This document shows, piece after piece, positions 1 to 10,290 of a DNA stretch of 64,000 nucleotides. Numbering within the stretch: the first letter of the stretch is position 1; the number at the start of each line of letters is the position of its first letter. Under the pieces are notes generated by a model. That model had not been told where the DNA came from. It was given only the letters and a program-made list of their open reading frames with translations, and searched no databases. The stretch spans positions 1-64,000 of the forward strand of contig JAWZYV010016586.1 of NCBI GenBank assembly GCA_038373885.1, read 5' to 3'. The DNA comes from Cheiracanthium punctorium (Eukaryota; Arthropoda; Arachnida; Araneae; Cheiracanthiidae). Made by a program: the position numbers and the translations under genes.

Positions 1-490
1 AAAATCCAAAAACTTCTCCTGGTCCACCAACAAATAGCTCATAACAAAAATTATATTAGCTACACCTTTCTTCCCACACGTGGGATTTTTATCAGACCAC
101 TTTAACGTTAAATTTTGTGCAAAAATACCCTGATAATTTTCAATTACATTAGCTACGGAGGTTCTTAAAAAATCATAAAATCCTAACCAAAAATATAAAA
201 AAAGTAGAGTAAAATATCAAAAGATCACAGTACCTTTGCAGAAGTGCTTTCGGTCAACTTACTACCTCTCTCTAAAAATGTGAAAAAAAACTTCTCACAA
301 GCTTCCACGTGCAGGAGCTATTGCATCACGGCGCTCTGTCATTGGCCGGCCGGCATAGGTTGCCATAAATAGCCTCCCCCCATTCTCGCCAACGAAATTC
401 GTTTGGGAAACCAGAAAATCCTTTTATCGCCAAGCTTGGCGCAAAAAACGCAATCTTTGGCGCGAAAAAAAGGTAGGGGGTATATCGAAG
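1..490. mobile_element. right end of a TIR element, family shared with 61369-63660
   Basis: The segment parallels 62168-62480 and then 63540-63640, with the 1,054-bp fold-back of the second copy absent here. It ends at 490 in AAGGTAGGGGGTATATCGAAG minus its last base, the inverse of the CTTCGATATACCCCTACC left end at 61369, so these look like the two terminal inverted repeats of one family. The left part lies outside the window. No transposase is visible. The superfamily is not established; a short stretch shared with the Merlin copies (the GAGTG..ACGAGGA block) occurs in the 61369 copy. Confidence 0.6.
341..372 (+). promoter_or_regulatory. possible CCAAT/TATA-type promoter in the repeat
   Basis: An inverted CCAAT box (ATTGG) is followed about 20 bases later by CATAAATA. 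The same pair recurs in the second copy at about 63608-63640 despite point differences around it. Retention in both copies is suggestive only; no gene follows directly. Confidence 0.25.
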
Positions 491-1000
491 CTAAGCCGAA
501 ACATTAAAGTTTCATTTATTTCATGTTTAAAGAATTCTTTTATTTCTGAGCTCTTTCACAAATTCGTTTTTTAACATCATTACCTTATGTTGAATTTTCA
601 AATGTAAATTCTATATAAAAGTAAACTGTTCATCTTAAAAACTATGCCTGTTTGTCATGTCAATGTATATTAAAAAAATGATAACATAGAATAGATGGTG
701 AAATTTAATGTGCTAAAAATTTAAATGTGTTTTGTGGCCCAGATAAGTAATAACTTTATGATTGTGATACCGCATAAATCTACTGGATTTTCTTCATTAG
801 ATGTTGGCAGGTATGGTATCGTTAGTCAGTAAACAATGATAAGCTAGTATTTCCAGTTTAGCATTGACATATATGCTAAGCTGGATTGTTGTCTTGACCG
901 CTTTTCCGAGCCGTCCAAACAGCCCCTCCTCACACAAAAAGAAAAGTTATTAAATTTTATTAAACCGAATCTATATGTACATGTAGGCTTGTTATTTGTT
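491..1000. other. unassigned AT-rich DNA
   Basis: Nothing recognisable was found. It separates the TIR element end at 490 from the Merlin target site. Confidence 0.5.
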
Positions 1001-1715
1001 TAATTTTTGGAACAGCTTTAGTATGGTCCCTTTTTGGCGATTTTTTGATTTGGCGACAAAATTTTGTCGCCAATGGTAGACCCGGGTTTGCCGATCGGAG
1101 ATCCTGACGAAACTCCGATGCAAACCCGGCTTTGCCGAAAGTAAACAATGGCGCAAAAGCGCTAAAAATCAGCTTTCTAAAGAAATAAAATTTGTAATTA
1201 AATCATTGAAATGCAATTTTTTTTAAGTTAAAAATTTAGCAAAAATGCATTTTTTAAAATTTACTAACCGAAAAAACAGCGCGGAAGCGCAAAACATCGT
1301 ATTTAAAAAGTGTTTTTTTTAGTCAAAATTGATCAAACACAGCACATAAAATGAAAGGGTGAAGCCATCTGCCTGCGCTACGGCAACGCAGTTTACCGGA
1401 GTGCGGGACGAGGACCCTGCTTCACTTGACACTCCATAAAAATGCATTAAGAATGTTTACGTCACCAACTATAAAATAGTTAGAGACGTCCACAGTAATT
1501 AACACAAAAATGTTTGTATGGGGGGGCCAGCCCCCCCCCAACTCCCCCGTTTCCTTTAAAACCATACAATTATGTACATAAAAACAATAAAATAATACAA
1601 TAAAACATCTAGACTAAAAAACAATAAAACATAGATATGCAACAGAAAACATTAGTTAAAAAGTAAAAATTTCTAGATTAAACAAAGCACTAGTAACAGT
1701 AAACGGCTGCTCTCC

Positions 1716-1825
1716 AAAGCTCTAGAATAAAATATCACAGTAAAATTTCTCAGCTCTATAATAAAATATCACAGTAAATTGTCAGCTCTAGATTAAAATA
1801 TCACAGTAATAAAATTTCTCGAATA
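1716..1825. repeat. short tandem repeat inside Merlin
   Basis: About three degenerate units of roughly 34 bp, each with CTCTAGA/TAATAAAATATCACAG. The related copy at 3943-4722 has only one unit (about 4459), so the array expanded in this copy. Confidence 0.7.
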
Positions 1826-1991
1826 TTGCTAAAAATAAAGGGAATTAGCTCTTGCTCTTCCTTGAAGCTCTTGCATAAAAACGTCTTTTGTCAGCTAAAA
1901 TATATTCGTTAAAAAAACAAGAACACAGCCGAAAGCATGTGTCGGCATTAAATGAAACATTTCAAACCACCCCCTCAGCTACAAATATGTA

Positions 1992-3006
1992 CTATGATTT
2001 TAGCACATAATTAAAATTTTCCCAATCGCGGTCCCTAATAATTTCAATAAAAGCATTAAAAGGATGCTTCTGTTTCTCCCTACACGCGTGCCGAAACATA
2101 AAATTAGCCAAATAGTAGGAGAAATCAGTCTGCCGGTTATGAGTCGGCAAGGTACTTTTTACATGCCTCCACGTGCTTTCAATTGTATTCGTGTGACAAT
2201 CAGTTACAGGATCTTTAAAATGGATAGAATGATTAACCCGTAGATGCTCAAAACCCTCCCTAGAAATACAATCATAGGCCTTCCAACAATCACTATAAAT
2301 CACAGTACCTGGTTCAATCCACTGTTTTATAGCTCCTAACAGAGTTTCCTGTGTCCTATCTGGTACTGCGACAAAAAAAAAGCCTTCCCGAACCCCTCTC
2401 CACCCCACCAAAAACCCACTGCCCCTCCACATAGTGCCCCTTACCATATTTATTCTTCCCAAACTTAGACTCGTCAATTTCGACGATCTTTCCTACACCC
2501 CCTATCTTCTCGGACGTCAGCTCGATGTGATCTAATATCACATCTTGAACGAACTGACGCCAGTCAGCAAGAGTAGCTGAACTAAAGCCAAAATTGTCAG
2601 CTATATCCCCCGTCGACGTCCCCACCACTATTTCAAAAGTCAAGTGAAATATCTCCTGAAGCTTTAGCTTACTCAAGCTAAACCACGACCCGTACCTAAT
2701 TGACTTTTGAGCCCCACAAACCTTTCCATCGATCACCTTACGGCATGTCCAGATAAAACCATCAGAAAGCTTCTTTTTCGGCCCAACCTTCATAACACCC
2801 CCACACTTAACACAATTAATCTCCTTTCTAATCATCCCAACCTCCCTCAAAAACTCAAGAAATAAATCGCCATTGTTACATAAAGTCGTAACAAAATTTC
2901 TATTCGCTACACCTGGCCTCCCCAAGGTATGCCTATTATTAGAATAGGTCCAAGCTACCTTGTCCTGCAACAAGCCCTGATACCTCAAAATAACACTTAA
3001 AGGCAT
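1992..3006 (-). pseudogene. Merlin transposase (IS1595/ISXO2-like DDE), one frameshift
   Basis: Cut-and-paste transposase read in two overlapping frames, 3006 to about 2375 and about 2400 to 1992. The N-terminal half has a zinc ribbon (CVKCGG...C...VCG) and the family signature SIRYGSWFSLSKLKLQE. The DDE domain shows IDESKFGK (first Asp), YSDCWKAY (second Asp) and NTIESTW (Glu), plus the motifs GQWVFGG and VNHS. The two frames join across a run of nine A/T at about 2371-2380, so a one-base slip is the only obvious lesion. All three catalytic acids survive, and total length (about 330 residues) is normal for the family. It sits inside the TIRs at 1009 and 3367, so this was the autonomous source gene. 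The start ATG at 3006 is the first in frame. Confidence 0.85.
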
Positions 3007-3504
3007 AATAAAATCAAATTAAAATCAAACTAAAATCAAAACAGAAATACCTGGAAACTTTCTACCGGAACGGACTGCTATCACCCACACGCACTCGAGC
3101 TGAAAAAAAAACGTTATGGCGGATTGATGATTCAAAGCGCGCGCGTTTACTAAAACGGGGCTGCAAAAGTTAATGGAAGGAACAAACGCGATTGGCCGGA
3201 GCGGGGAGAAGAAGGAGCGCATCCGTGACGTCACGCAGCTAGGGTTGCCATGTTTGCTCCTCCGCTCCGGAGCATCCTCCGGAGGGGTTACCATATTGGC
3301 GCGCTTATCGCCCCAAAAAAGTCGCCAAAAATAAATCGCGCCAAAGGGACCATACTAAAGCTGTACCTAATTTTTTTTTCATAAAAATATTTAAAAGCCA
3401 TTTAAATAAATCATAGCAAAATTAACGGCGACGATCAATTATCTCGGAACCAGCGCCATCCCATCTGCCATATTGTTTACAATTTGCATCGGCAAGGCAA
3501 ACTT

Positions 3505-3572
3505 GGGTTGGCGACAAGATTTTGTCGCCAAATCAAAAAATCGCCAAAAAGGGACCATACTAAAGCTGTTCC
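3505..3572. mobile_element. solo Merlin-type terminal repeat
   Basis: About 65 bases are nearly identical, in inverse orientation, to the left end at 1009-1075, including the GGCGACAAAATTTTGTCGCC-like palindrome (here with one C for T). This end resembles the 1009 end better than the 3367 end does, so it comes from a close relative that has lost its other end. Sequence between 3376 and 3504 is unassigned. Confidence 0.65.
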
Positions 3573-3942
3573 AGTTAGTCTGCGAGAGCGGGTGAGTGTT
3601 TTCGTTATTGATACACGACTCAATATTTTGCACGATATGTATGACAGTGTGCTAAACAACACATTATAGGAGTATTTGAAATAACGTTTAGATTTATTGT
3701 CTATAGAGTTGCATTTCACGAATCGATTGATTTTAAAAACGTCAGGAGAGTAGTAAACACAAGTGACACCGTGTCTATAGCAAATGTGCAGATGCAGCAG
3801 AACAGTATTATCATAGATGTTATTCTTAAAATTTACAACAACAATGATGTATATGTGTACCTAACCACATACACATTCACCATCTGACAAATAATCATTA
3901 AAAGCCGTCAGTAGCACTTTTGGTGGAGATTAAATTTTTAAA
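3573..3942. other. unassigned spacer
   Basis: Nothing recognised; separates two Merlin-derived pieces. Confidence 0.4.
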
Positions 3943-4722
3943 TAAATCATTGAAATTAGTTTTTTTTAACTTAAAGATTTAGCAATAATCCATTAAAAAA
4001 AAAATTTAGACTCTCCGAAAACAGCACGCAAACACAAAACATTGGATTTAGAAAGTGATGTTTGGTCAATTTTGACTCTAAAACAACAGCACAAACAATA
4101 AAAGGGTGAAGCCATCTGCCTGTGCTAATGCAGTTACCGGAGTGTGGGACGAGGATCCTGCTTCATGTGACACTCCACAAAATGCATTAAAAACATTTAC
4201 GTCAACAACTATGAAATGGTTAGAAACATCCACAGTAATTAATACAATGATTTTCATGGGGGAGGTGTCAGCCCCCCCCACCCCCCCGTTTCACATAAAA
4301 CCAAACATTTAAGTACATAAAAACAATAAAACTGTAAATACAACAATAAAATATCTAAACTAAAAAATCAATAAAACAAGATATGCAATAAATAAAATTA
4401 AGTAAAACAGTAAAAATATCCAGATTAAACAAAAAATTAGTTAGTCTGCTCTTAAAGCTCTAGAATAAAATACCACAGTAAAATTTCTCGAATAATATTG
4501 CTAAAAATAAAGGGGATTAGCTATTGCTCTTCCTTGAGCTCTTTCATAAAAACAACTTTTGTTGGCTAAAATAAAATCTTTAAAAAAACAAAAACACAGC
4601 AGAAAGCATGTGTCGGCATTAAATTTAACATTTCAGACACCCCCACCCCCCAGCTACGAATATGTCCTATGATGATTTTAGCACATATTCAAATTTTTCC
4701 CTATCGCGGTCCCTAATACCCA
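3943..4722 (-). mobile_element. Merlin derivative, transposase lost
   Basis: Runs parallel to 1195-2042 of the complete Merlin: same AAATCATTGAAA start, same GGGTGAAGCCATCTGCCTG strip, same pair of stem-like CCCCCC blocks and the same CGCGGTCCCTAATA at its end. That end corresponds to the last dozen or so codons of the transposase, so the copy is cut just inside the gene. No target duplication or terminal repeat seen. Confidence 0.7.
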
Positions 4723-5050
4723 GACAGCACAAACTTGTCCAGAACATGTCAATATGATATCATGACAAGTTCCGGACATAACAGACATCCCCAAATTTGT
4801 CTATATCTGATGAATTATACATGTCCATATTCCTGTCCTTGAACTTGTCCATAATACGCCCCAAATTTGTCACTATGGCACAATACGCCGTCCATAATGA
4901 TATCCTCTGGACAAAATATAGACATCCATATGGACATGTTATGACTGTATAGACATCCAAAATATATCCATAAAAATACATTCTGTGGATATTTATCTCA
5001 TATCCACAGTTTTTTATGTTATGGATAAGTTACTACCATAAAGGAACAGA
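4723..5050. repeat. segment rich in TGTCCATA / TATGGACA words
   Basis: The words TGTCCATA, TGTCCAGA, TATCCATA and their complements recur about ten times in both orientations, with several short palindromes (for example GAACATGTC and GACAAGTTC flanking ATGATATCAT). It could be the core of a small non-autonomous element or a degenerate satellite. No terminal repeat or target duplication was identified. Confidence 0.4.
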
Positions 5051-5054
5051 AGTA

Positions 5055-5832
5055 CAGGGTTGTCCAAATTAAACTTCCCCAACTCAGAGGCCTGTGCAGG
5101 ATGTTGTATGCGTCGTAATGTGATGAAATTTTGAAAACAGACACTTCAGATCACACGCTTGTGATTTATTAAAAAAAAATATTTGTACAAAAATTTGCCG
5201 ATAGGTGGCGCTGTAACAATTGTAATTTGCATATTGTAACAACGTGATTTGCTGAAATAAAGCTTCTACGCAACATATCTAAAAGACGAGCCCTACAAAA
5301 CTGGAAGACAGGCGCTGCACAGGTAGTTGTTTCCAGCTCGCTGATGCAAAATGGCGCCTTTGAAAGACAATGTTAGTGAAATTTTTGTACCAGAATGACG
5401 AGAACTCCTGTACTATGATAAGAGCATTCCGTTGGCTGAAGAACTTACGCCGAGGACCAATGATACCATGCGCTTTACGAGACATGAAGAAGTTCCGAAG
5501 AACCGGAGAGCTGGGAATTTTAGCAGGTAGAGAAGGACATGTTGTGGATTCTGCACGCGTACAAGCCAATTGACACATGGTGTTGTCATTGTGTCAACTG
5601 TTTCTCGTGCTATTGATATGCCCTATTCGACCACGGCACACATATAGAACATCTGTAGAACGTCTTGTTGATCTGCAGCGCCACCTATTAGCAACTTCTT
5701 GTACTAATATATTTTTTTAAATAAATCCGAAAGCATGATCTGAAGTATGTTTTCTAAATTTCATCACATTATGACCCATACGACATCCTGCACAGGCCTC
5801 TGAGTTGGGGAAGTTTAATTTGGACAACCCTG
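5055..5832 (+). mobile_element. mariner/Tc1-type non-autonomous element with long inverted repeats
   Basis: Ends CAGGGTTGTCC...GGACAACCCTG are flanked on both sides by TA (5053-5054 and 5833-5834), the mariner target. The inverted repeats are about 165 bp long and near-identical for the first 50 bp. Between them is a short remnant of a transposase N-terminus (about 5345-5573, + strand), with the words LRRGPM and KKFRRTGELG typical of the helix-turn-helix part of this group. No DDE domain is present. Internal deletion of an autonomous element is the likely origin. Confidence 0.75.
5345..5573 (+). pseudogene. remnant of mariner transposase N-terminus
   Basis: Two frames together give a weak helix-turn-helix-like segment including AEELTP in one frame and KNLRRGPM, KKFRRTGELGI in the other. 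Stops and at least one frameshift interrupt it. It is too short for function and lies within the 5055-5832 element. Confidence 0.45.
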
Positions 5833-6522
5833 TATCTTGTTTCATCAGTAATTTCTGAAATGGAGCTATTACAAGAACTGCTTGTAGGTTCACACATATT
5901 TGAATCTTCAAAAATATTTTCATTGATCCTCCTCTCAGGGGGAAAACCTACTTTAGGTTTTAGCGGTGTCGCAATCCCGTTGCCCCAGCTATCTTTTGCT
6001 TTTCTTTGTCCTACCCTCCTCTTCTCTTAGCTATCTCCTTCCTTTTCCCCCTCAGTGTAGTTTCCTCTGTGGAGGTGAGGGCCCCCCCTTTAGAAGCTGC
6101 GGTCGCCCTGTGCCGTCAGCTTCTATTGGCGGAAAACTATCCACGTGTTGGCCGTGCGTGGAGACCCGTGTCCCTGGAAATGGGGATCCTGGTAATTGAG
6201 GGGTGTTCCCGTAAAGGAAATCATCATTACGGAATTTCCATAAACACGGGAGAAACTTCAACACATTGCTTTGGCCTCGGCTTCGGGTAAACAGGAGGTA
6301 TAGTGTTCCCCTGTATATCAATCGGCTGGTGGTACTGATTTCGATCAACTGCAAGGGTTCAAGCAATCGGACATCTACTGGGCACGTCGTTAAGGGTGGA
6401 CGCTGCCTAAGGGATGTACTGTGCGCGTATATACCCGATTAGCACTGGTGTGCAAGTGCACACCCCCTTGTTGGGCTCCTTGGTGGGTGGTGCGGTCGGG
6501 TCCGAATCTCAATTCCCCCAAC

Positions 6523-7735
6523 ATGGATTCGAAAAATTCTTTGTCTATCGTCAACGCACTGCTGTACACTACCAATGAAAACATTGAAACACAATTAACC
6601 AACATGAGTGCTCGATTCTTCATCATACACTATGCTGAAGGTACCTTTAACGAAACATCGCCATTTTTAATACACAAATGCATCACCGACTATGTCGGAG
6701 AGGTCAAAAAAGTTTTTAAAAAAGTTAAGATCTGGAGACCTGTTAGTGGAAGTAACAAACAATAGACAAGCTTCCAAAATCATGAAGATTACAAACTTTG
6801 TCCTAAAAACTGTTACAGTGACACCCCACACATCCCTAAACATCTCTCAAGGAGTCGTATCAGAACCCGAACTTTTGCACTGCTCTGAAGCTGAAATATT
6901 AGAACATCTTAGAGATGAAAAAGTATGTGCTGTGCGTCAAATAACTATTCGGCACAATAATCAAACAATCAACATTAAACATATTGTCCTAACTTTTCAG
7001 TCACCCACTATTCCAACCCATATCAAAGCTGGCTATCTATTATGTCCCGTAAGACCATATGTACCAAATTCTATCCGTTGCTTCCAGTGTCAAAAGTTCG
7101 GTCATACTAAAACTTCCTGTCGTGGGTCACCCCCTGCGCTCGTTGTGGTGCCTCAGACCACGACAGTGATACCTGCTCTGCAGCTGCAAAATGTGTTAAC
7201 TGTAAACAGGAATATCCATCATATTCAAATTCATGCCCTAAAGGGGCATATGAAAAAGAAATCCAGTCAATATGTGCTACACAAAGAATCTCATACCCTG
7301 AAGCTCGTAAAATAATAGAAGCTCGTACACCAAAACCTGGCCTATCCTATACTGCAATAATAAAATCTACGAAATCAATAGCCATTTAAATCGACTGTCC
7401 ATCAAATATTTCCACCACCAATACCTCAACAAGTAAACAAACTACTCTTAAACAGAACAAACCTTGCTCTACATCCCCAAAAACTCCACCAAAGGAAAAG
7501 GTAACAAGTAATAGCTCCACCCAAGTCAGACCACAGCTTAGTAAAACAGCCACTTACAAATTAAAATATAACAAATTTAGCAAGAAAGAAAGTACCTCCA
7601 CAGCCACATATTGATGACACAATCTTAAGCCTTGCCCCATCGGAATCAGATATTAGTGATGAAGAAATAAAACCGTCTAATATCGCTGCAGGGATTACAA
7701 AGGAGATGCACAATGCCCATAACATTGCTATAATT
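6523..7735 (+). pseudogene. LINE A ORF1 (CCHC nucleic-acid-binding protein), decayed
   Basis: Gag-like RNA-binding protein of the LINE particle. Start ATG at 6523 (MDSKNSL) matches copies C and E. Recognisable blocks: SARFFIIHY, NETSPFLIHKCITD, VVSEPELLHCSEAEILE, then the first zinc knuckle RCFQCQKFGHTKTSC near 7077-7123. Frameshifts occur near 6705 (extra bases in an A/T run) and near 7130, where CGGCC became CCC, so knuckles two and three are out of frame; a stop lies near 7389. Confidence 0.8.
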
Positions 7736-8560
7736 ATGTATTGTTGCTCTCATGGAACTGCCACGGCTTTCAGAATAAAATTGATGACCTTAAAACACTT
7801 CTCTATGACCTCAATTCCACCTGCTTTGCTCTTCAAGAAACTTATCTCAAAGCTGATAAACATCGGACCATCCACAAATACACAATCCTTCGGAAAGACT
7901 ATGAACTCAGGGACAGGGCCTCTGGTGGTGTGGCCCTGTTAGTCAACAATAACTATCCCTACATAATAGTCAATCTGAATACCAATCTCCAAGCAGTTGT
8001 TGCTCGTGTCAAATTAAAACAGCTCACTACCATCTGCTGCATTTATCTCCCTCCTAATGAAACAATCAGCCAAACATCTCTCAGTAATCTTATTCAACAA
8101 CTCCCAACACCATTTATACTCCTTGGTGACATAAATGGGCATAGCCCATTATGGGGCAGCAAAGATACCAACACTAAAGGTGAACAAACAGAACAAATTA
8201 CAACTGATTTCTCTCTATGTATTATGAATAACGGCGACGATACTTACTTCCATCATCCAACTAAATCCTTTCATGCCATCGACCTTGCCATCTGTTCTCC
8301 TTCACTCCTCCCCCTCTATAATTTTTCAGTTTCTGGCGACTTGCGTAACAGCGATCACTTTCCAATCATTCTCTCACCCTTACATCAGAATCTCAACCAA
8401 ACCACTAACATACCCAGATACATTCATAATAAAGCAGACTGGCAGACTTTTACTTTGCTATCTACCATATTACCAAATATTATTGAAGGAAAAATAGGCG
8501 AGGTCGTTAGGAATGTCACCTCCATTATCCATGCAGCTGACGCGAGCATTCCAAAATCTG
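7736..8560 (+). pseudogene. LINE A ORF2 fragment: AP-type endonuclease
   Basis: An open stretch from 7741 gives MLLSWNCHGFQNK, LQETYLK, ILLGDINGHSPLWG, HAIDLAICSPS and RNSDHFPI, the catalytic words of exonuclease-endonuclease-phosphatase enzymes that nick the target DNA. The ATG aligning with other copies (7736) is out of frame by one lost base. The whole endonuclease is present, but the reverse transcriptase and RNase H are missing. Confidence 0.85.
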
Positions 8561-9285
8561 TTAAAAGCAACCATATCCAAAACTAAAACTAAAACTAAGC
8601 AACTAAAATCATCCAAAAAGGAACAGGAATTTAATGCATAAATAAAAAGCACTCACTGTAACTTTTTTTTTTTTTTTTTTCAAACCTTCATCAGCACATT
8701 GCTAATAAAGTTTATATCAGTTTGCTCACCTACAATAAAGTAAAGTAGCATTGTGTACGACTAATTTTAACAAAACTGTAATAAAATATTGGAAATACAG
8801 AAACAAACTCACGAGACATGCTGTGATATTCTTGATGATTCTGTGATTTTCTTTATAATATTATGGCCATGCAACTAAGAAACCTAGGGTCAAAAATATA
8901 TATATTAATAAACAGGTTTTCATATTTCATTTTATAGTTAAAAATAGACACGAAATTTCACAGTTCTAATTAAATAATACAAAAAATAGTCACTTTGAGA
9001 ATGTATGTCCTTGAATCATATTTATGCTGTATAACTACATGCATATTCTCTTCCTTATAAATACTTGTGAAGTCCTCCAATGAAATGCAGAATTATTTTT
9101 TCCTGTTACCCCCAGGTTAGGAGTCTGTCCCTAAATGGGTACTCGTAGTCGGGACAAGCTGCTCCCGTGTTTTTTAGAGGTCTGCTGCTCTAAACATTTT
9201 TCACGTGTTTTAATTTCTTCTTGATATTTTGTCTATAATCTTCATTATTTAACCTTTTAATTTTATGTTTAATCATCCTTGTCAC
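8561..9285. other. unassigned AT-rich spacer with T run
   Basis: Contains AAAACTAAAACTAAAACTAAG (short triple repeat at about 8579) without its last base, and an 18-22 base T run at about 8658. No coding feature recognised. Confidence 0.4.
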
Positions 9286-9654
9286 AAGCACCTACACAAT
9301 AACCTCTTTGAATAATTCCTTGTGTTCGTGATCACCAAAGAAGCTTGAATTGATGTTTTCAAGAAATGCACACGTTTCTTCTGACTCCTCATTCATAGAA
9401 AAAAACATCAATCTTTCACTCTACTGGCACATATATTAATAATATGGATGTGTGGGCCCCTTGAATCTATAACAAGAGTCATTTACTCTGAAATCCTTGA
9501 AGAACAGTAGTAGAGTATGCGAGTCCAAGTCTTTTGGTCCAACTAGCAAATTTTTGCATGTTTCACAGGACAGTCTCTTAAAGAAAGACTTGGTCAACAC
9601 ACCACTAATATAAACAGTAACATTATCCTCCTGACTGCTGAAAGTGGGGACTCC

Positions 9655-9735
9655 GTACGATCAAGATCAATAACAAGTGTTTGATCAAGATCATCGACAA
9701 GTGTTTGATCAAGATCATCGACGAGTGTTTCAACA
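9655..9735. repeat. 24-bp tandem repeat in P-element tail
   Basis: Three imperfect units beginning GATCAAGATCA, encoding repeated DLDQTLVDD on the minus strand. It lies in the acidic segment after the RLNQDP motif. Confidence 0.7.
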
Positions 9736-10111
9736 TCAGAATTTTCCGATATAATTCCGGTTGGAACAACTTTTCCACTGAAATCTAGTAAGACATCATC
9801 AAAATCATCCTCAGAGTTCTTGTCAACCTTCATCTTCAAAGTCAGAAACAATAACAGCTCGAACTGCACTATGGAATTCTTGGGGGATAGGATTATCTCT
9901 GAATCTTCCTTGAAGCCTTACAGAAGCAAATGTATTTTTAAGAGGATCTTGGTTCAGTCGTTTAGTCATTAAGTACAATTGACCATAACTTGACAGCTCA
10001 TCCCAAAGTTCAATCACTGCATTCAAAGTCAAAATAAGCCCTCTTTAGCAACCAGGCTTGATTACTTTGTGCTCTTCATTTGTTAACTTCCATGACGTAA
10101 TCCACTGACAG

Positions 10112-10290
10112 GCACTTAGCCAGGAAAATTTTTCGGGGGGGGGGGGGGGAGGCGGCGATATGAACTTATATGTGTATAAAGGAGCAGAATTTCTGCACAG
10201 CATTAATCTTGTTACCACTAATTCAAAAGTTTTCGATGGATATACCCCCCAACTACGTCCTTGTCCTTTGAATCCATTTCTTTCATTGGG
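10112..10290. mobile_element. insertion with G run inside the P-element pseudogene
   Basis: About 180 bases unrelated to the transposase separate the FDSMNS block from the WITSWK...LTLNAVIELW block. It contains a G run of about 14 at 10135 next to GGCACTTAGCCAGGAAAATT, resembling the G/C-run element at 28166-28345. Ends and target duplication were not resolved. Confidence 0.35.

Larger units (their letters stand above)
1009..3367 (-). mobile_element. Merlin-type DNA transposon, structurally complete
   Basis: Left end GGAACAGCTTTAGTATGGTC at 1009 is matched in inverse orientation by the right end at 3367, with one mismatch in the first 24 bases. Both ends are bordered by the direct repeat TAATTTTT (1001-1008 and 3368-3375), an 8-bp target duplication as expected for the Merlin/IS1016 superfamily (8-9 bp). 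The transposase lies on the minus strand in the right half. The left half (about 1190-1990) is non-coding and includes a GC-rich strip and a tandem repeat. A run of CTAAAGCTGT-type ends just outside (3572) belongs to a related copy. Confidence 0.85.
5931..8560 (+). mobile_element. LINE copy A, 3'-truncated, ORF1 subfamily 1
   Basis: Starts with CCTCTCAGGGGGAAAACC, the conserved 5' end of this LINE family, and runs through 5' UTR, ORF1 and the first 270 or so codons of ORF2. It stops inside the ORF2 linker after the endonuclease at about 8560, where similarity to copies E, F and G ends. No (CCAA)n tail is present. Loss of the 3' end is unusual for a LINE, since target-primed insertion normally loses the 5' end; later deletion or a template switch is needed. 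Confidence 0.85.

Noticed and set aside
3025..3294. Open frame of 89 codons at the right end of Merlin
   Set aside because: Lies in the terminal non-coding part, GC-rich, no domain.
5966..6366. Overlapping open frames on both strands in LINE 5' UTRs (also at 31477, 40117, 54332)
   Set aside because: They arise from the GC-rich 5' UTR and lack conservation of frame between copies.
9655..9735. CRISPR-like array
   Set aside because: Three adjoining 24-bp units without spacers in a eukaryotic pseudogene; a simple tandem repeat.
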